This document shows, one piece after another, positions 34,188-42,674 of a stretch of 64,000 bases of DNA. The DNA is from Actinoallomurus sp963823735 (GTDB taxonomy: Bacteria > Actinomycetota > Actinomycetes > Streptosporangiales > Streptosporangiaceae): positions 248,001-312,000 of the forward strand of contig CAWGMO010000001.1 in NCBI GenBank assembly GCA_963823735.1, written 5' to 3'. The notes under the pieces were generated by a model. The model saw only the letters and a program-made list of their open reading frames with translations, ran no database searches and was not told the DNA's origin. Position numbers and translations under genes: made by a program. How positions within the stretch are numbered: the first letter of the stretch is position 1; each line of letters opens with the position of its first letter.

Positions 34188-35088
34188 GCCCGGAGGCCCC
34201 GCCGTCCGACCCGGCGGCGGGGCCGTCGTCGCGCTGGAACAGGACGTACAGCCAGATCAACGACGGCAGCAGGATGACCCCGCCGGCCGCCAGGGCGATC
34301 AGTACGACCTTGAGCACCGAGTCCGGCGCGGACGCCGCGTCCAGGCCCAGATGGGCTCCCTCGGCGGCGCCCCACAGTACGGTCGCGGCGGCCAGGGCGG
34401 CGGTCACGCGTACGGCCAGGTACGAGCGGCGCCACAGCAGCACCAGCGACGCCACCCCGGCGACGGCCGACAGCGCGATGAGCGGTGAGTGCGGCGCCCG
34501 GTCCGTACGGCCGAGGGCGAGCGCCCCGACCAGGGCCAGCGCCCCGACGGCGTACCCGGTGCGCATCGCGAGCACGCGGAACCTCTCCGCGTCGCCCGCC
34601 CGGTGCGCGTCCCACGTGAGGTAGACCGCCGCGAGGTAGACGCACAGGCCCGTCATCAGCACGCCCGCGTAGACCGCCGGCAGGCTGAGCCAGGCGCGGT
34701 GCCCCAGCGCGACGCCGCCGGCGACCGCGCCCAGGCAGAACGGCGTGACCAGCGACGCGACCGCGAACGTCCCGGCGTACCGGTCGGGTACGACCTTGCG
34801 GAACGCCAGCGCCGAGCCGCGCGCCACGATGCCGAGCGCGGCGATCGACAGCGGCACCCAGTACGCGGCCGCGATGCCCGCGAAGACCGACGGGAACGCC
34901 GTCCACGCCAGCACCATCACGAAGATCAGCCAGACGTGGTTGGCCTCCCAGACGGGCCCCATCGCGTGCTCGATGAGCCTGCGGTCACGGCTGAACAGAT
35001 GCCACACACCGGCCCCGAAGTCGGCACCGCCGAACAGCAGGTACGCGGTCAGCCCGGCGAGGATCAGCCCGGCCGTCACGGCCGTCAT
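34165..35088 (-). CDS. cydB: cytochrome bd oxidase subunit II
   Basis: CydB is the structural partner of CydA in the quinol oxidase that reduces oxygen to water with high affinity. The 307-residue protein has eight to nine membrane segments. It has the family start AGLILAGLTAYLLFGGADFGAGVWHL and GPVWEANHVWLIFVMVLAWTAFP, the CydB signature. It is somewhat shorter than many CydB proteins (about 330-380). The ATG at 35088 overlaps the cydA stop as ATGA, so translation is coupled. No cydCD genes follow. An apparent 742-codon frame joining cydA and cydB is an artefact of the cydA frameshift. Confidence 0.93.
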   Translation of the reverse strand: MTAVTAGLILAGLTAYLLFGGADFGAGVWHLFSRDRRLIEHAMGPVWEANHVWLIFVMVLAWTAFPSVFAGIAAAYWVPLSIAALGIVARGSALAFRKVVPDRYAGTFAVASLVTPFCLGAVAGGVALGHRAWLSLPAVYAGVLMTGLCVYLAAVYLTWDAHRAGDAERFRVLAMRTGYAVGALALVGALALGRTDRAPHSPLIALSAVAGVASLVLLWRRSYLAVRVTAALAAATVLWGAAEGAHLGLDAASAPDSVLKVVLIALAAGGVILLPSLIWLYVLFQRDDGPAAGSDGGASGLRAGTSR

Positions 35089-36393
35089 CGGAGTGCCTCC
35101 GCTCGCTCGGGCGCCACGGCCGGGGCGCTCGCGATGCGCCGCAGGACCATCACCGTGACGGCGGTCAGCACGGCGTACACGGCGATGACGACGTACAGGC
35201 CCGCGGTCAGGCCGGAGCCCGGGTTCACGGCCTCGCCGGTGCGCATCACGCCGTACACGATCCACGGCTGGCGTCCCACCTCGGTCGTGGTCCAGCCCGC
35301 CTCCATCGCGATCGCCGCGCCCGCGCCCGCCAGGGTGGCGGCGCGCAGGAACCACGGCGAGCGCGGCAGGGCCCGCCGTCGCCACCAGGCGAGGAGCGCC
35401 CACGCGCCGAGCAGGACGAGCGCCGTGCCGATGCCGGCCATCAGGTCGAAGGCGTAGTGCGGGACCTTCGCCGGGGGTTCGAGGTCGCGTGGCCAGGAGT
35501 CGAGGCCGCGCAAGCCGCGCGTGCGGGTCGAACTTCAACAGCACGGACAGCATGTTCGGGATCTCCAGGAAGCCGACCTTGAACGGCACGCCGTTCCGCG
35601 TGTGCTCGATCCCCTCCATCGCGGCGAACTTCACCGGCTGTTTCGCGGCGACGAACCGCGTCGCCCAGTCGCCGACGATCACCTGGATGGGCGCGGTCAC
35701 CGCGGCGAAGGTGAACGGGATGGCGAACGCGCGCCGGTGGTAGGCGTCGCGCCTCCCGCGCAGCATGCCGACGGCGTACACCGAGGCGACGCTGAAGCCG
35801 CAGACCATGAACGACGCGAGGATGAGGTGGACCGCCTCCGGCGGGGTCGCCGGGTTGAACATCGCGGCCAGCGGGTGCACGTCGACGACGTCGCCGCGGG
35901 CGTCGATGCGGAAGCCGCGCGGCTGGTTCATCCAGGAGTTCACCGTGACGACGAAGAACGCGGACGCGATGCCGCCCACGACGATCGGCAGGCCGGTGAG
36001 CAGGTGGGCGCGCGGCGAGAGCCGGTCCCAGCCGTACAGGTAGATGCCGATGAAGATCGCCTCGATGAAGAAGGCGATGCCCTCCATGGCGAAGGCCGCG
36101 CCGAACACCGGTCCGAACTTGGCCATGAAGTGCGGCCAGAGGGTGCCCATCTCGAAGGACAGGACGGTGCCGGAGACGGCTCCGACGGCGAACAGGACGC
36201 CGGTGGCCTTGGCCCAGCGGCGTGCCAGCGCGCGGTAGACGGGGTCGCCGGTGCGGTGGCCGCGCCACTCCGCGAGGAGCGTGAGCGCGGGCAGCCCGAT
36301 GCCGATGGCGGCCAGGACGATGTGGAAGCCCAGAGTCAGGGCCATCTGGGTCCGCGCCGCGAGGAAGTCGGACGCGGTCGAGGCGACACTCAT
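35085..36393 (-). pseudogene. cydA: cytochrome bd oxidase subunit I, frameshifted
   Basis: The first 290 or so codons from the ATG at 36393 are normal CydA: LTLGFHIVLAAIGIGLP with the heme-ligand His, MEGIAFFIEAIFIGIYLYGW with the two conserved Glu, and MNQPRGFRI. Near 35505-35515 the frame shifts by one base. The rest (GLRGLDSWPRDLEPP, then VGRQPWIVYGVMRTGEAV with the CydA GRQPW signature) continues in another frame to the TGA at 35085. Removing one base from the GCGCGG run restores a single reading frame of about 435 codons. All expected motifs are present, so this may be a functional gene with a sequencing error. The promoter region carries BlaI-like dyads overlapping the ATG, and a TACAAT -10-like hexamer seven bases upstream suggests a leaderless mRNA. 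Confidence 0.88.
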
Positions 36394-36429
36394 ACTACCG
36401 ATTGTAGTACTACGTCTCGTAGTACTACA
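36393..36429. promoter_or_regulatory. BlaI-type operator overlapping the cydA start
   Basis: Two overlapping TACTAC-N5-GTAGTA dyads occur at 36393-36409 and 36408-36424, embedded in a perfect 12-base inverted repeat (TGTAGTACTACG at 36403-36414, complement at 36418-36429). TACTAC/GTAGTA half-sites are typical of BlaI/MecI/CopY repressors. The element covers a minus-strand TACAAT (36401-36406) and touches the cydA ATG. For blaI, a TAGCAT (36435-36440) sits six bases from its GTG, so both divergent genes look leaderless and jointly repressible. Confidence 0.78.
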
Positions 36430-36446
36430 GCGGATAGCATGTAGGG

Positions 36447-36806
36447 GTGAAGGGTCTGGGAGAGCTCGAACGCGCGGTCATGGAGGTCCTGTGGCATCGG
36501 GAGCAGGGTGCGACGGCACGTGAGGTCGGGCGGGCGCTCGCCGACGATCGCGACCTCGCACATACGACGGTCATGACGGTTCTGGACCGTCTGGCCAAAA
36601 AAGGTTTTCTCGTACGTGAGCGCGAGGGGCGCGCTTGGCGCTACCGTCCGATCGCCACACGTGAGGCATACGTGGCAGAGTTGATGCTGGGCGCGCTGAA
36701 CATGACCGGCGACCGCGACGCGGCGCTGGCCCACTTCGCTCGCTCGGTGTCCGGCGACGAGGCGGATCTGCTCCGCCGTGTCCTCGACGAGGTGGAAGGG
36801 ACATAA
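36447..36806 (+). CDS. BlaI/MecI/CopY-family transcriptional repressor
   Basis: This is a 119-residue BlaI-type repressor. The winged helix is GLGELERAVMEVLWHREQGATAREVGRAL followed by LAHTTVMTVLDRLAKKGFLVREREGRAWRYRP. The C-terminal dimerisation helices contain SGDEADLLRRVLDEVE. In classical systems a membrane metallopeptidase triggers cleavage of the repressor, and an M56 peptidase gene follows after five bases. The GTG at 36447 has no convincing ribosome site but lies six bases beyond a TAGCAT hexamer, so the mRNA is probably leaderless. The only plausible operator seen lies between this gene and cydA. Confidence 0.93.
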   Translation: MKGLGELERAVMEVLWHREQGATAREVGRALADDRDLAHTTVMTVLDRLAKKGFLVREREGRAWRYRPIATREAYVAELMLGALNMTGDRDAALAHFARSVSGDEADLLRRVLDEVEGT

Positions 36807-36811
36807 CCGGG

Positions 36812-37711
36812 ATGACCGGAACGGCCCTGCTCGCCCTGATGGCGGCCGGCAGTGCGCTCGGAGCGCACCTGCTGACCCGTGCCCGCTGGACCTGGCGCAC
36901 GCCGCACACCGCGATCGCGCTGTGGCAGGCCCTCGGCCTGGCGTGGGGCCTCGCGTCGATCGGCACGCTGCTCAGCTTCGGCGTCGAGCCGTACGGGCGG
37001 AGCGTGGCCGGCGGTGTGATCCGGTTCTTCGAAGACCCCTCGGCCGTGTCGTCGATCCGCGTCGCCGCGGTCGTGGCCGGCCTGATGCTGGCGCTCCTGC
37101 TCGTCGGCGTGCTGCTCGTCGCCATCGGCGCGGTCCTGCGCGCGCGGCGGCGCCACCGCGCGCTGCTCGCCCTGGTCGCCCACGGCGACCCCGAGGTCCC
37201 CGGCACGCTCGTCGTCGACCATCCGGCGGCGGCGGCCTACTGCGTCCCGGGTGTCCGCTCGCAGGTCGTGGTCAGCGCGGGCACGCTGGCGCTGCTCGCC
37301 CCGTACGAACTGGCCGCCGTGCTCGCCCACGAGCGCGCCCACGCGCGCGAGCGCCACGACCTGGTGCTCCTGCCGTTCAGCTCGCTACGCCGCATCTTCC
37401 CGCAGGCCCGCATCGTCGCCCGCACGCTCGACGCCGTGGAGCTGCTGATCGAGATGGCCGCCGACGACCGCGCACGCCGCCACCGCCCGGCCAAGGAACT
37501 GGCCACCGCGCTGCTCCGCTTCGCCGCCGCCGGCGCCGCCCCGACCCCGGCCGGCACCCTCGGCATCGCCGAGGAGAACAACCCGGTCATCGTCCGCGTC
37601 CGCCGCCTGATGGCGCCGGAGCCCCTGACCCGGGCCATGCGCGGCGCGATGCTCATCGGCGCCACGACGGTCGCCGTCGTCCCGCTGATCCTGTACGCCC
37701 TCCCGGCCTAG
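36812..37711 (+). CDS. M56-family (BlaR1-like) membrane metallopeptidase
   Basis: This is a 299-residue membrane protease. Hydrophobic segments lie at about residues 2-18, 30-55, 75-110 and 270-295. The cytoplasmic/membrane-edge catalytic motif is VLAHERAHARERHD (HExxH with H-E-R-A-H), and a downstream acidic stretch EMAADDRARRHR supplies the third zinc ligand. There is no penicillin-binding sensor domain after the peptidase, so unlike staphylococcal BlaR1 it must sense its signal otherwise. It is co-transcribed with the BlaI-type repressor, which it would inactivate. Confidence 0.92.
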   Translation: MTGTALLALMAAGSALGAHLLTRARWTWRTPHTAIALWQALGLAWGLASIGTLLSFGVEPYGRSVAGGVIRFFEDPSAVSSIRVAAVVAGLMLALLLVGVLLVAIGAVLRARRRHRALLALVAHGDPEVPGTLVVDHPAAAAYCVPGVRSQVVVSAGTLALLAPYELAAVLAHERAHARERHDLVLLPFSSLRRIFPQARIVARTLDAVELLIEMAADDRARRHRPAKELATALLRFAAAGAAPTPAGTLGIAEENNPVIVRVRRLMAPEPLTRAMRGAMLIGATTVAVVPLILYALPA

Positions 37712-37732
37712 GCACGCGAGCACGCGAGAGCA

Positions 37733-39997
37733 TCAGCCCACCGACTCCAGCGTCCGGTTCTCGCCCGCGGGGGTGTCCTCGGTCGGGCGGTGGCCGCGGC
37801 CGGGGAACCACCAGTTGGCGTGGCCGAGCAGGCTCATCAGGGCCGGGACCAGCACCAGCCGCACGATCGTCGCGTCCATCGCGACCGCCGCCGCCAGGCC
37901 GACGCCCATCATCTTGACCGTCGTGTCCGGCTGGGGCAGGAAGCTCATGAACACGAAGATCATGATCAGCGCCGCGGACGTGATCAGGCGGGCGGTGGAG
38001 CCGATTCCGACGACGACGCTCTCGTGCGGGTCGTTCGACTTCAGGTACTCCTCGCGGATGCGGGACAGCAGGAACACCTCGTAGTCCATGGACAGCCCGA
38101 AGACCAGGGCGAACATGAACAGCGGCACGAACGACACGATCGGCATCGGGCCGTCCAGGCCGAGCAGGCGTATGCCCCAGCCCCACTGGAAGACGGCCAC
38201 GACCACGCCGTACGCGGCGCCGATCGACAGGAGGTTCATCAGCGCGGCCTTCAGCGGCACCACGATCGACCGGAACGCCACGACCAGCAGGATCACCGCG
38301 ACGCCGACGACGGCGATGACGACGTACGGCATGCGCTGGCGGACGATGGTCGCCATGTCGATGATGGCCGGGGCCTCGCCGCCCAGGTAGGCGACCGAGC
38401 CGGGCGACGTCTTGACGGCGGGCGGGATCACCGAGCGGCGCAGGTGGTCGACCAGGCGGGCCGTCGCCGGCGCCTGGGGGGCCGTGGTGGGCACGATCTT
38501 GACGATCGCGGTGTCGCCGGTGACGATCGGCGCCTCGGCCGTGGCGACGCCGTGGACGGCGCGGAAGCGGCGCTGGAGGTCGTCGCCGAGCCGCTGCGCG
38601 GCCGGGTTCGGGGCCGGGCGGTCGTCCGGGCTGACGGCCACGCGCCCGCCGGGTTCGCGGCGGAGCGCCATCCAGCCCTTGGCCTGTTTCGTGCTCTCGG
38701 TGGACGGGACCGGCTTCGACGCGGCGGGCACGCGCGCCACGACGACGAACGGGCTGTACCAGCCCGGGCCGAACTCCTTGGCCGTCACGTCGTACGCGCG
38801 GCGGGCGCTGTCGGCGCGCGGCAGCGTGCCGTCGGCCATGATGCCGAACCGCAGGCTCAGCGTCGGGATCGCGATGAACAGCAGGACCAGCGTCGCCGCG
38901 ATCGCGTACGGCCAGGCGTGCCGGTCGACGTGGCGACCCCAGCGTTCCCACTTCTTCGTGGACGCGTCGGGCCGTACGCGGGGAAGCCGGTAACGGTCGA
39001 TCTTCGTGCCGAGCACGGCGAGCACGGCGGGCAGCAGCGTGAGCGCGGCGACCACCATGAGGGCGACCGCGCTCGCGGTGGCGAGCCCGATGATGCCGAT
39101 GAACGCGATGCCGGAGATCCACAGCCCGCAGATCGCGAAGACCACGGTGCCGCCCGCGAAGACCACGGCGTGCCCGGAGGTCGCCAGGGCCGTGCCGATG
39201 GAGGCCTCCACGTCCATACCGTCGGCGAGCTGCCGCCGGTAGCGGGTGACGACGAACAGCGCGTAGTCGATGCCGGCGCCGATTCCGAGCATGGCCGCCA
39301 CCATCGGCGCGCTCGGGTTCACCTGCCAGATCGAGGCGCCGAAGTGGATCAGCGAGTACGCGATCGCCATCGCGAAGAGCGAGACCACGATCGGCACGCC
39401 GGCCGCCAGCAACGACCCGAACGCGAACAGCAGCACGCCCAGGGCGAGGGCGATGCCGACGCCCTCCTCGGGTCCGGCCTTCGGCTGGTTGAGGACCATC
39501 GCGGCGATGCCGCCGTAGTCGACGTCGACTCCGGCCAGCCGGGCCGGCTCCGTCGCCTCCTGGATGTCCTTCAGGTCCTTCACGCGCAGGTCGCGGAAGG
39601 TCCCCTTCAGGTGCGCGACGGCGACGACGGCGTTCGGGCCCTTGGCGCCGCCGGTCTTGCCGTAGGGGTTCTCGACCGTGTTGACGTGGGGCAGCTCGCC
39701 GACCTGCTCGATGGCCTTGCCGACCTGGACGGCGACGCGCCAGTCGCTCAGCGAGACACCCGGCTGCGGGTGGAAGACGATGGTGGCCGTGGGGCCGGTG
39801 ACTTCGGGGAAGTTCGGGCGCAGCAGGTCGATCGAGCGTTGTGTCTCCGTGCCGGGAAGACGGTCCTGCTGGACGAAGGTGCCTCCGTGCAGAACCCCGA
39901 GGGCCACCATCGCCACCGCGATGACACCCCATACCCCCAGAACCCATCGGCGGTTCCGGGCACAGAACCGCCCCAGCCGATCCAGTAGCCGCGCCAT
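37733..39997 (-). CDS. MMPL-family RND transporter
   Basis: This is a 754-residue RND-type exporter. Two halves each have one isolated TM, an extracellular loop domain and a five-TM bundle. The MMPL signature with paired polar residues appears as MLGIGAGIDYALFVVTRYRRQL in the first half and VFGLSMDYEVFLLSRIREEYL in the second (the Asp-Tyr pair used for proton coupling). Actinobacterial MMPL proteins move lipids, siderophores or drugs. Start is the ATG at 39997; a longer frame to 40078 would run through the TetR operator. It is divergent from a TetR regulator that probably controls it. Confidence 0.93.
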   Translation of the reverse strand: MARLLDRLGRFCARNRRWVLGVWGVIAVAMVALGVLHGGTFVQQDRLPGTETQRSIDLLRPNFPEVTGPTATIVFHPQPGVSLSDWRVAVQVGKAIEQVGELPHVNTVENPYGKTGGAKGPNAVVAVAHLKGTFRDLRVKDLKDIQEATEPARLAGVDVDYGGIAAMVLNQPKAGPEEGVGIALALGVLLFAFGSLLAAGVPIVVSLFAMAIAYSLIHFGASIWQVNPSAPMVAAMLGIGAGIDYALFVVTRYRRQLADGMDVEASIGTALATSGHAVVFAGGTVVFAICGLWISGIAFIGIIGLATASAVALMVVAALTLLPAVLAVLGTKIDRYRLPRVRPDASTKKWERWGRHVDRHAWPYAIAATLVLLFIAIPTLSLRFGIMADGTLPRADSARRAYDVTAKEFGPGWYSPFVVVARVPAASKPVPSTESTKQAKGWMALRREPGGRVAVSPDDRPAPNPAAQRLGDDLQRRFRAVHGVATAEAPIVTGDTAIVKIVPTTAPQAPATARLVDHLRRSVIPPAVKTSPGSVAYLGGEAPAIIDMATIVRQRMPYVVIAVVGVAVILLVVAFRSIVVPLKAALMNLLSIGAAYGVVVAVFQWGWGIRLLGLDGPMPIVSFVPLFMFALVFGLSMDYEVFLLSRIREEYLKSNDPHESVVVGIGSTARLITSAALIMIFVFMSFLPQPDTTVKMMGVGLAAAVAMDATIVRLVLVPALMSLLGHANWWFPGRGHRPTEDTPAGENRTLESVG

Positions 39998-40027
39998 GGA
40001 ACCAGGACAGCACGGTTGGCAAAAAGG

Positions 40028-40050
40028 TGCAACGCCTGCAAAGTTGCAGG
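40028..40050. promoter_or_regulatory. candidate TetR operator between MMPL and tetR
   Basis: Two overlapping dyads: CCTGCAA at 40035-40041 with TTGCAGG at 40044-40050 (two-base spacer), and TGCAAC at 40028-40033 with GTTGCA at 40043-40048. It sits 31 bases from the MMPL start and 20 bases from tetR, the expected location for control of both. Confidence 0.68.
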
Positions 40051-40069
40051 GAGTGTATATATTGGTGAA

Positions 40070-40678
40070 ATGGATCACATGGGGCTCAGGGAGCTGAAGA
40101 AGCAGCGTACCCGGCGTGCGATCGCGAGCGCCGCGCTGCGGCTCTTCACCGAACGCGGCTACGAGGAGACCACGATCTCCGACATCGCCGCCGCGGCCGA
40201 TGTGTCACCGCGCACGTTCTTCAGCTACTTCCCCTCCAAGGAGGACGTGGTCTTCGCCGAGATGGACGAGCGCATCGCCGAGGTGAACGTCCGCATGGCC
40301 GAGCCCGCGGAGGGCGAGACCCCGCTGGAGACCTTCCGGCGCGTCGCGGTCGACCTGCTCCAGGCGATGGCGGCCGACGACGGCGACTACTCGGCGATCC
40401 AGGTGTCACTGGTCCGCGAACGCCCGTCGCTCCAGGCGCGCGCCCTGAAGCGCATGTCGGACGCCGAGGACGGGTTCGTCCTGCTGCTGCGCCAGATCAG
40501 CCCCGAGCTCGACGAGGTCAGCGCGGTCACGATCGTGGGCGCGGCCTTCGGCGGCCTCCGCGCGGTGATCACCTACTGCCGCGCGCACGGCTACGACCCC
40601 GAGACGACGCGCACGGCCGTCGACCGCGCGCTGATGATCGTGGAGCACGGCATCGAGTCGGTCTCCAAGACGCCCTGA
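40070..40678 (+). CDS. TetR/AcrR-family regulator of the MMPL exporter
   Basis: This is a 202-residue TetR protein. The DNA-binding domain reads KKQRTRRAIASAALRLFTERGYEETTISDIAAAADVSPRTFFSYFPSKEDVVF, and the ligand domain follows (about 75-202, TetR_C type with YCRAHGYDPETTR near the end). The ATG at 40070 is chosen because a TATATT hexamer (40058-40063) lies six bases upstream with no ribosome site, consistent with a leaderless mRNA; ATG 40079 is the alternative. It is divergent from MMPL across a palindromic operator. Confidence 0.92.
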   Translation: MDHMGLRELKKQRTRRAIASAALRLFTERGYEETTISDIAAAADVSPRTFFSYFPSKEDVVFAEMDERIAEVNVRMAEPAEGETPLETFRRVAVDLLQAMAADDGDYSAIQVSLVRERPSLQARALKRMSDAEDGFVLLLRQISPELDEVSAVTIVGAAFGGLRAVITYCRAHGYDPETTRTAVDRALMIVEHGIESVSKTP

Positions 40679-40681
40679 ACG

Positions 40682-41410
40682 TCAGTCGACGATCTTGATG
40701 CGCACGCGGCGGAAGCCGCGCCCCTTGTTCTCGACCTTGGCGACCTGGAGCCGGCCGATCTGGCGGGTCGACGCCACGTGGGTGCCGCCGTCGGCCTGGG
40801 TGTCGAGCCCGACGATGTCGACGATGCGGACGTCCTCCACATCCTCCGGGACGAGGTTCGTCGCCGTGCGGATGATGTCGGGGATCTCGAACGCCTGGGC
40901 GCGCGGCAGCGTCTTCACGTCGATGCGGCGGTCGGCGGTGATCTCGGCGTTGCAGGCGGCCTCCACGGCCTCCTTGAAGCCGGACGGCACCTCGGGAAGG
41001 TTGAAGTCCATCCGCGCGGTGCCGGCCTCCATGTTGCCGCCCGTGACGAGGCAGCCGTAGTCGCGGAAGACGACTCCGCACAAAACGTGCAAACCCGAAT
41101 GCGTGCGCATGAGACTGGTGCGACGATCATCCTCGACGGCGCCACGCACGGTGGTCCCCGCAGGTGGGAGTGGATCATTCTCGTCCGGCACCAGATAAAG
41201 ATCGTCGCCCTTGCGGACACCGGCGATACGCGTCTGCACTCCCTGCCACAGCAACACGCCGTGATCGGGTGGCTGACCCCCTCCGCCCGGATAAAATGCC
41301 GACCGGTCGAGGACGATCCCCTCAGGGCCCGACTCGAGTACGACCGCGTCCCACTCGCGCAGCGTTTGATCGGTCAGCTCAAGTCGCGTGGTCCGTTGTG
41401 TCGTCGCCAT
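40682..41410 (-). CDS. AlaX-type alanyl-tRNA editing protein
   Basis: Free-standing AlaX proteins hydrolyse Ser- or Gly-tRNA-Ala made by AlaRS. This 242-residue protein has the N-terminal beta-barrel part with LDRSAFYPGGGGQPPDHGVL, then the editing core with HSGLHVLCGVV (the HxxxH zinc motif) and DTQADGGTHVASTRQIG. The second zinc pair is normally CxxxH; here the Cys position reads Gln or Asp (QADGGTH), so one zinc ligand seems missing or replaced. It converges with tetR (three bases apart) and is divergent from a lipoprotein hydrolase. The medium-length AlaX-M class fits best. Confidence 0.9.
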   Translation of the reverse strand: MATTQRTTRLELTDQTLREWDAVVLESGPEGIVLDRSAFYPGGGGQPPDHGVLLWQGVQTRIAGVRKGDDLYLVPDENDPLPPAGTTVRGAVEDDRRTSLMRTHSGLHVLCGVVFRDYGCLVTGGNMEAGTARMDFNLPEVPSGFKEAVEAACNAEITADRRIDVKTLPRAQAFEIPDIIRTATNLVPEDVEDVRIVDIVGLDTQADGGTHVASTRQIGRLQVAKVENKGRGFRRVRIKIVD

Positions 41411-41462
41411 AAGAGGTCAGCCTAGAACGCCCGCGCCCCGGGCACGGATTCAAGGAGCGGGT

Positions 41463-42179
41463 ATGAGACGACGCGTCGTCAACTGCGTCGCCAGCGTTGC
41501 CGTTCTACTCGCGGTCTCCGGCTGCGGCACCACGGCGCCGAAGGCCCGGGCGGACCGGAAGCCCGAAAAGCCCCAGCCACCGCACACACCGGTCGTGATG
41601 TTCCTCGGGGACAGCTACACCGTCGGCAAGATCGGCCAGATCCCGGAGCAGACCTACGCCGCCGACACCGCGCGTACGCTCGGCTGGCAGGTCATCCTCG
41701 GCGGGTTCCGCGGCACCGGCTTCGTCGCCAAGGGGCACGTCGGCAAGGACTTCTCGATGCTGTTCGACGAGCAGCTCTCCTGGCGCCCGGCGCCGGACCT
41801 CGTGATCGTCTCCGGCGGGCACAACGACCGGCTGCACTCCCCCGCCGTCGTCTCCGAGGCGGCACGGCGGCTGCTCACCGAGATCCAGCAGCGCTGGCCG
41901 AAGACGCGTGTGCTGCTCATGGGGCCCATGTGGGGCGGCGACCCCATACCTTCGGTGACCTCGATCGCGGACTCGCTGAGGGTCGTGGCCCAGGAGAGGC
42001 GCATCCCCTACATCGACCCGCTGCGCGAGCGCTGGATCACCGGCGACCGCTCGGAGGGCACCGGGAACGCGCCCCGCTACATCCTCTCCGACGAGACCCA
42101 CCCGACGCCCGAGGGCGCGTACTACATCGCGGGGCTGCTGGTCGCCGACCTTCGCAGGCTCAAGCTCTCCAAGCCCTGA
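41463..42179 (+). CDS. SGNH/GDSL-family lipoprotein hydrolase
   Basis: This is a 238-residue exported esterase-like protein. The signal peptide ends with lipobox AVSGCG (Cys near residue 20) and a Lys/Pro linker. The SGNH blocks are visible: MFLGDSYTVG (nucleophile Ser), FRGTGFVAKG for the Gly block, SGGHND for the Asn block, and SDETHPTPEGAYYIA with the Asp-x-x-His pair. Such enzymes deacylate lipids or cell-wall glycans at the cell surface. ATG 41463 follows AAGGAG with good spacing. It converges with a DUF2516 gene six bases away. Confidence 0.9.
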   Translation: MRRRVVNCVASVAVLLAVSGCGTTAPKARADRKPEKPQPPHTPVVMFLGDSYTVGKIGQIPEQTYAADTARTLGWQVILGGFRGTGFVAKGHVGKDFSMLFDEQLSWRPAPDLVIVSGGHNDRLHSPAVVSEAARRLLTEIQQRWPKTRVLLMGPMWGGDPIPSVTSIADSLRVVAQERRIPYIDPLRERWITGDRSEGTGNAPRYILSDETHPTPEGAYYIAGLLVADLRRLKLSKP

Positions 42180-42185
42180 GGCGGA

Positions 42186-42518
42186 TCACCAGGGGCCGTA
42201 GGGCCCCGACGAGGAACCACCCCGGCCGTACTGGCGGACGGCCGGGCGGACGTCGGCCAGGTAGACCGCCGCCGCGATGAACGCGATGATCGGCAGCATC
42301 TGGATGATCGTGACGAGCGCGACGGCGCCGGCGAGGCCGAACAGCAGCGCGATCCCGAGAATGATCAGCCAGAGCTTCTTGGTGAGCTTGCCCGCGGCCG
42401 CGTAGGCGCCGGCCGGACGCCGTACGGCATCGGCGAACGCCCACACCTCGACGACGAACGCGACGACCGCCACGGCCCAGAACAGGTAGAACACGACACC
42501 CTGGGCTCCTCCGAGCAC
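42186..42518 (-). CDS. DUF2516 membrane protein
   Basis: This is a 110-residue protein with three membrane segments (FYLFWAVAVVAFVVEVWAF, KLWLIILGIALLFGLAG and IQMLPIIAFIAAAVYLADV) and a Gly/Tyr-rich tail. It matches DUF2516, a small actinobacterial family linked to the hbhA gene, as with mycobacterial Rv0476. The GTG at 42518 has GGGAG eight bases upstream and starts at MLGGAQGVVFY, so the longer frame to 42551 is less likely. No function is known. Confidence 0.85.
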   Translation of the reverse strand: MLGGAQGVVFYLFWAVAVVAFVVEVWAFADAVRRPAGAYAAAGKLTKKLWLIILGIALLFGLAGAVALVTIIQMLPIIAFIAAAVYLADVRPAVRQYGRGGSSSGPYGPW

Positions 42519-42674
42519 GGCACACTCCCTGCGGTGGGCGGCGCCGGACAACGCCGCGTCATCTCCTGGTGGTGCCAGCGTATGCGGTTCACCGGGAGGA
42601 AGGCGCGCCCAGCGAGGAAACCGGACATGGCGAGGGCCCGGACGGTCTTCCCGTCCGGGCCCCGCGCTGGAACC

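Noticed and set aside
34165..36393. A 742-codon frame that could be a cydA-cydB fusion protein
   Set aside because: The middle about 140 residues are Arg/Gly/His-rich and unlike either subunit, while the genuine CydA C-terminus with GRQPW lies in another frame; the fusion is a product of the frameshift.
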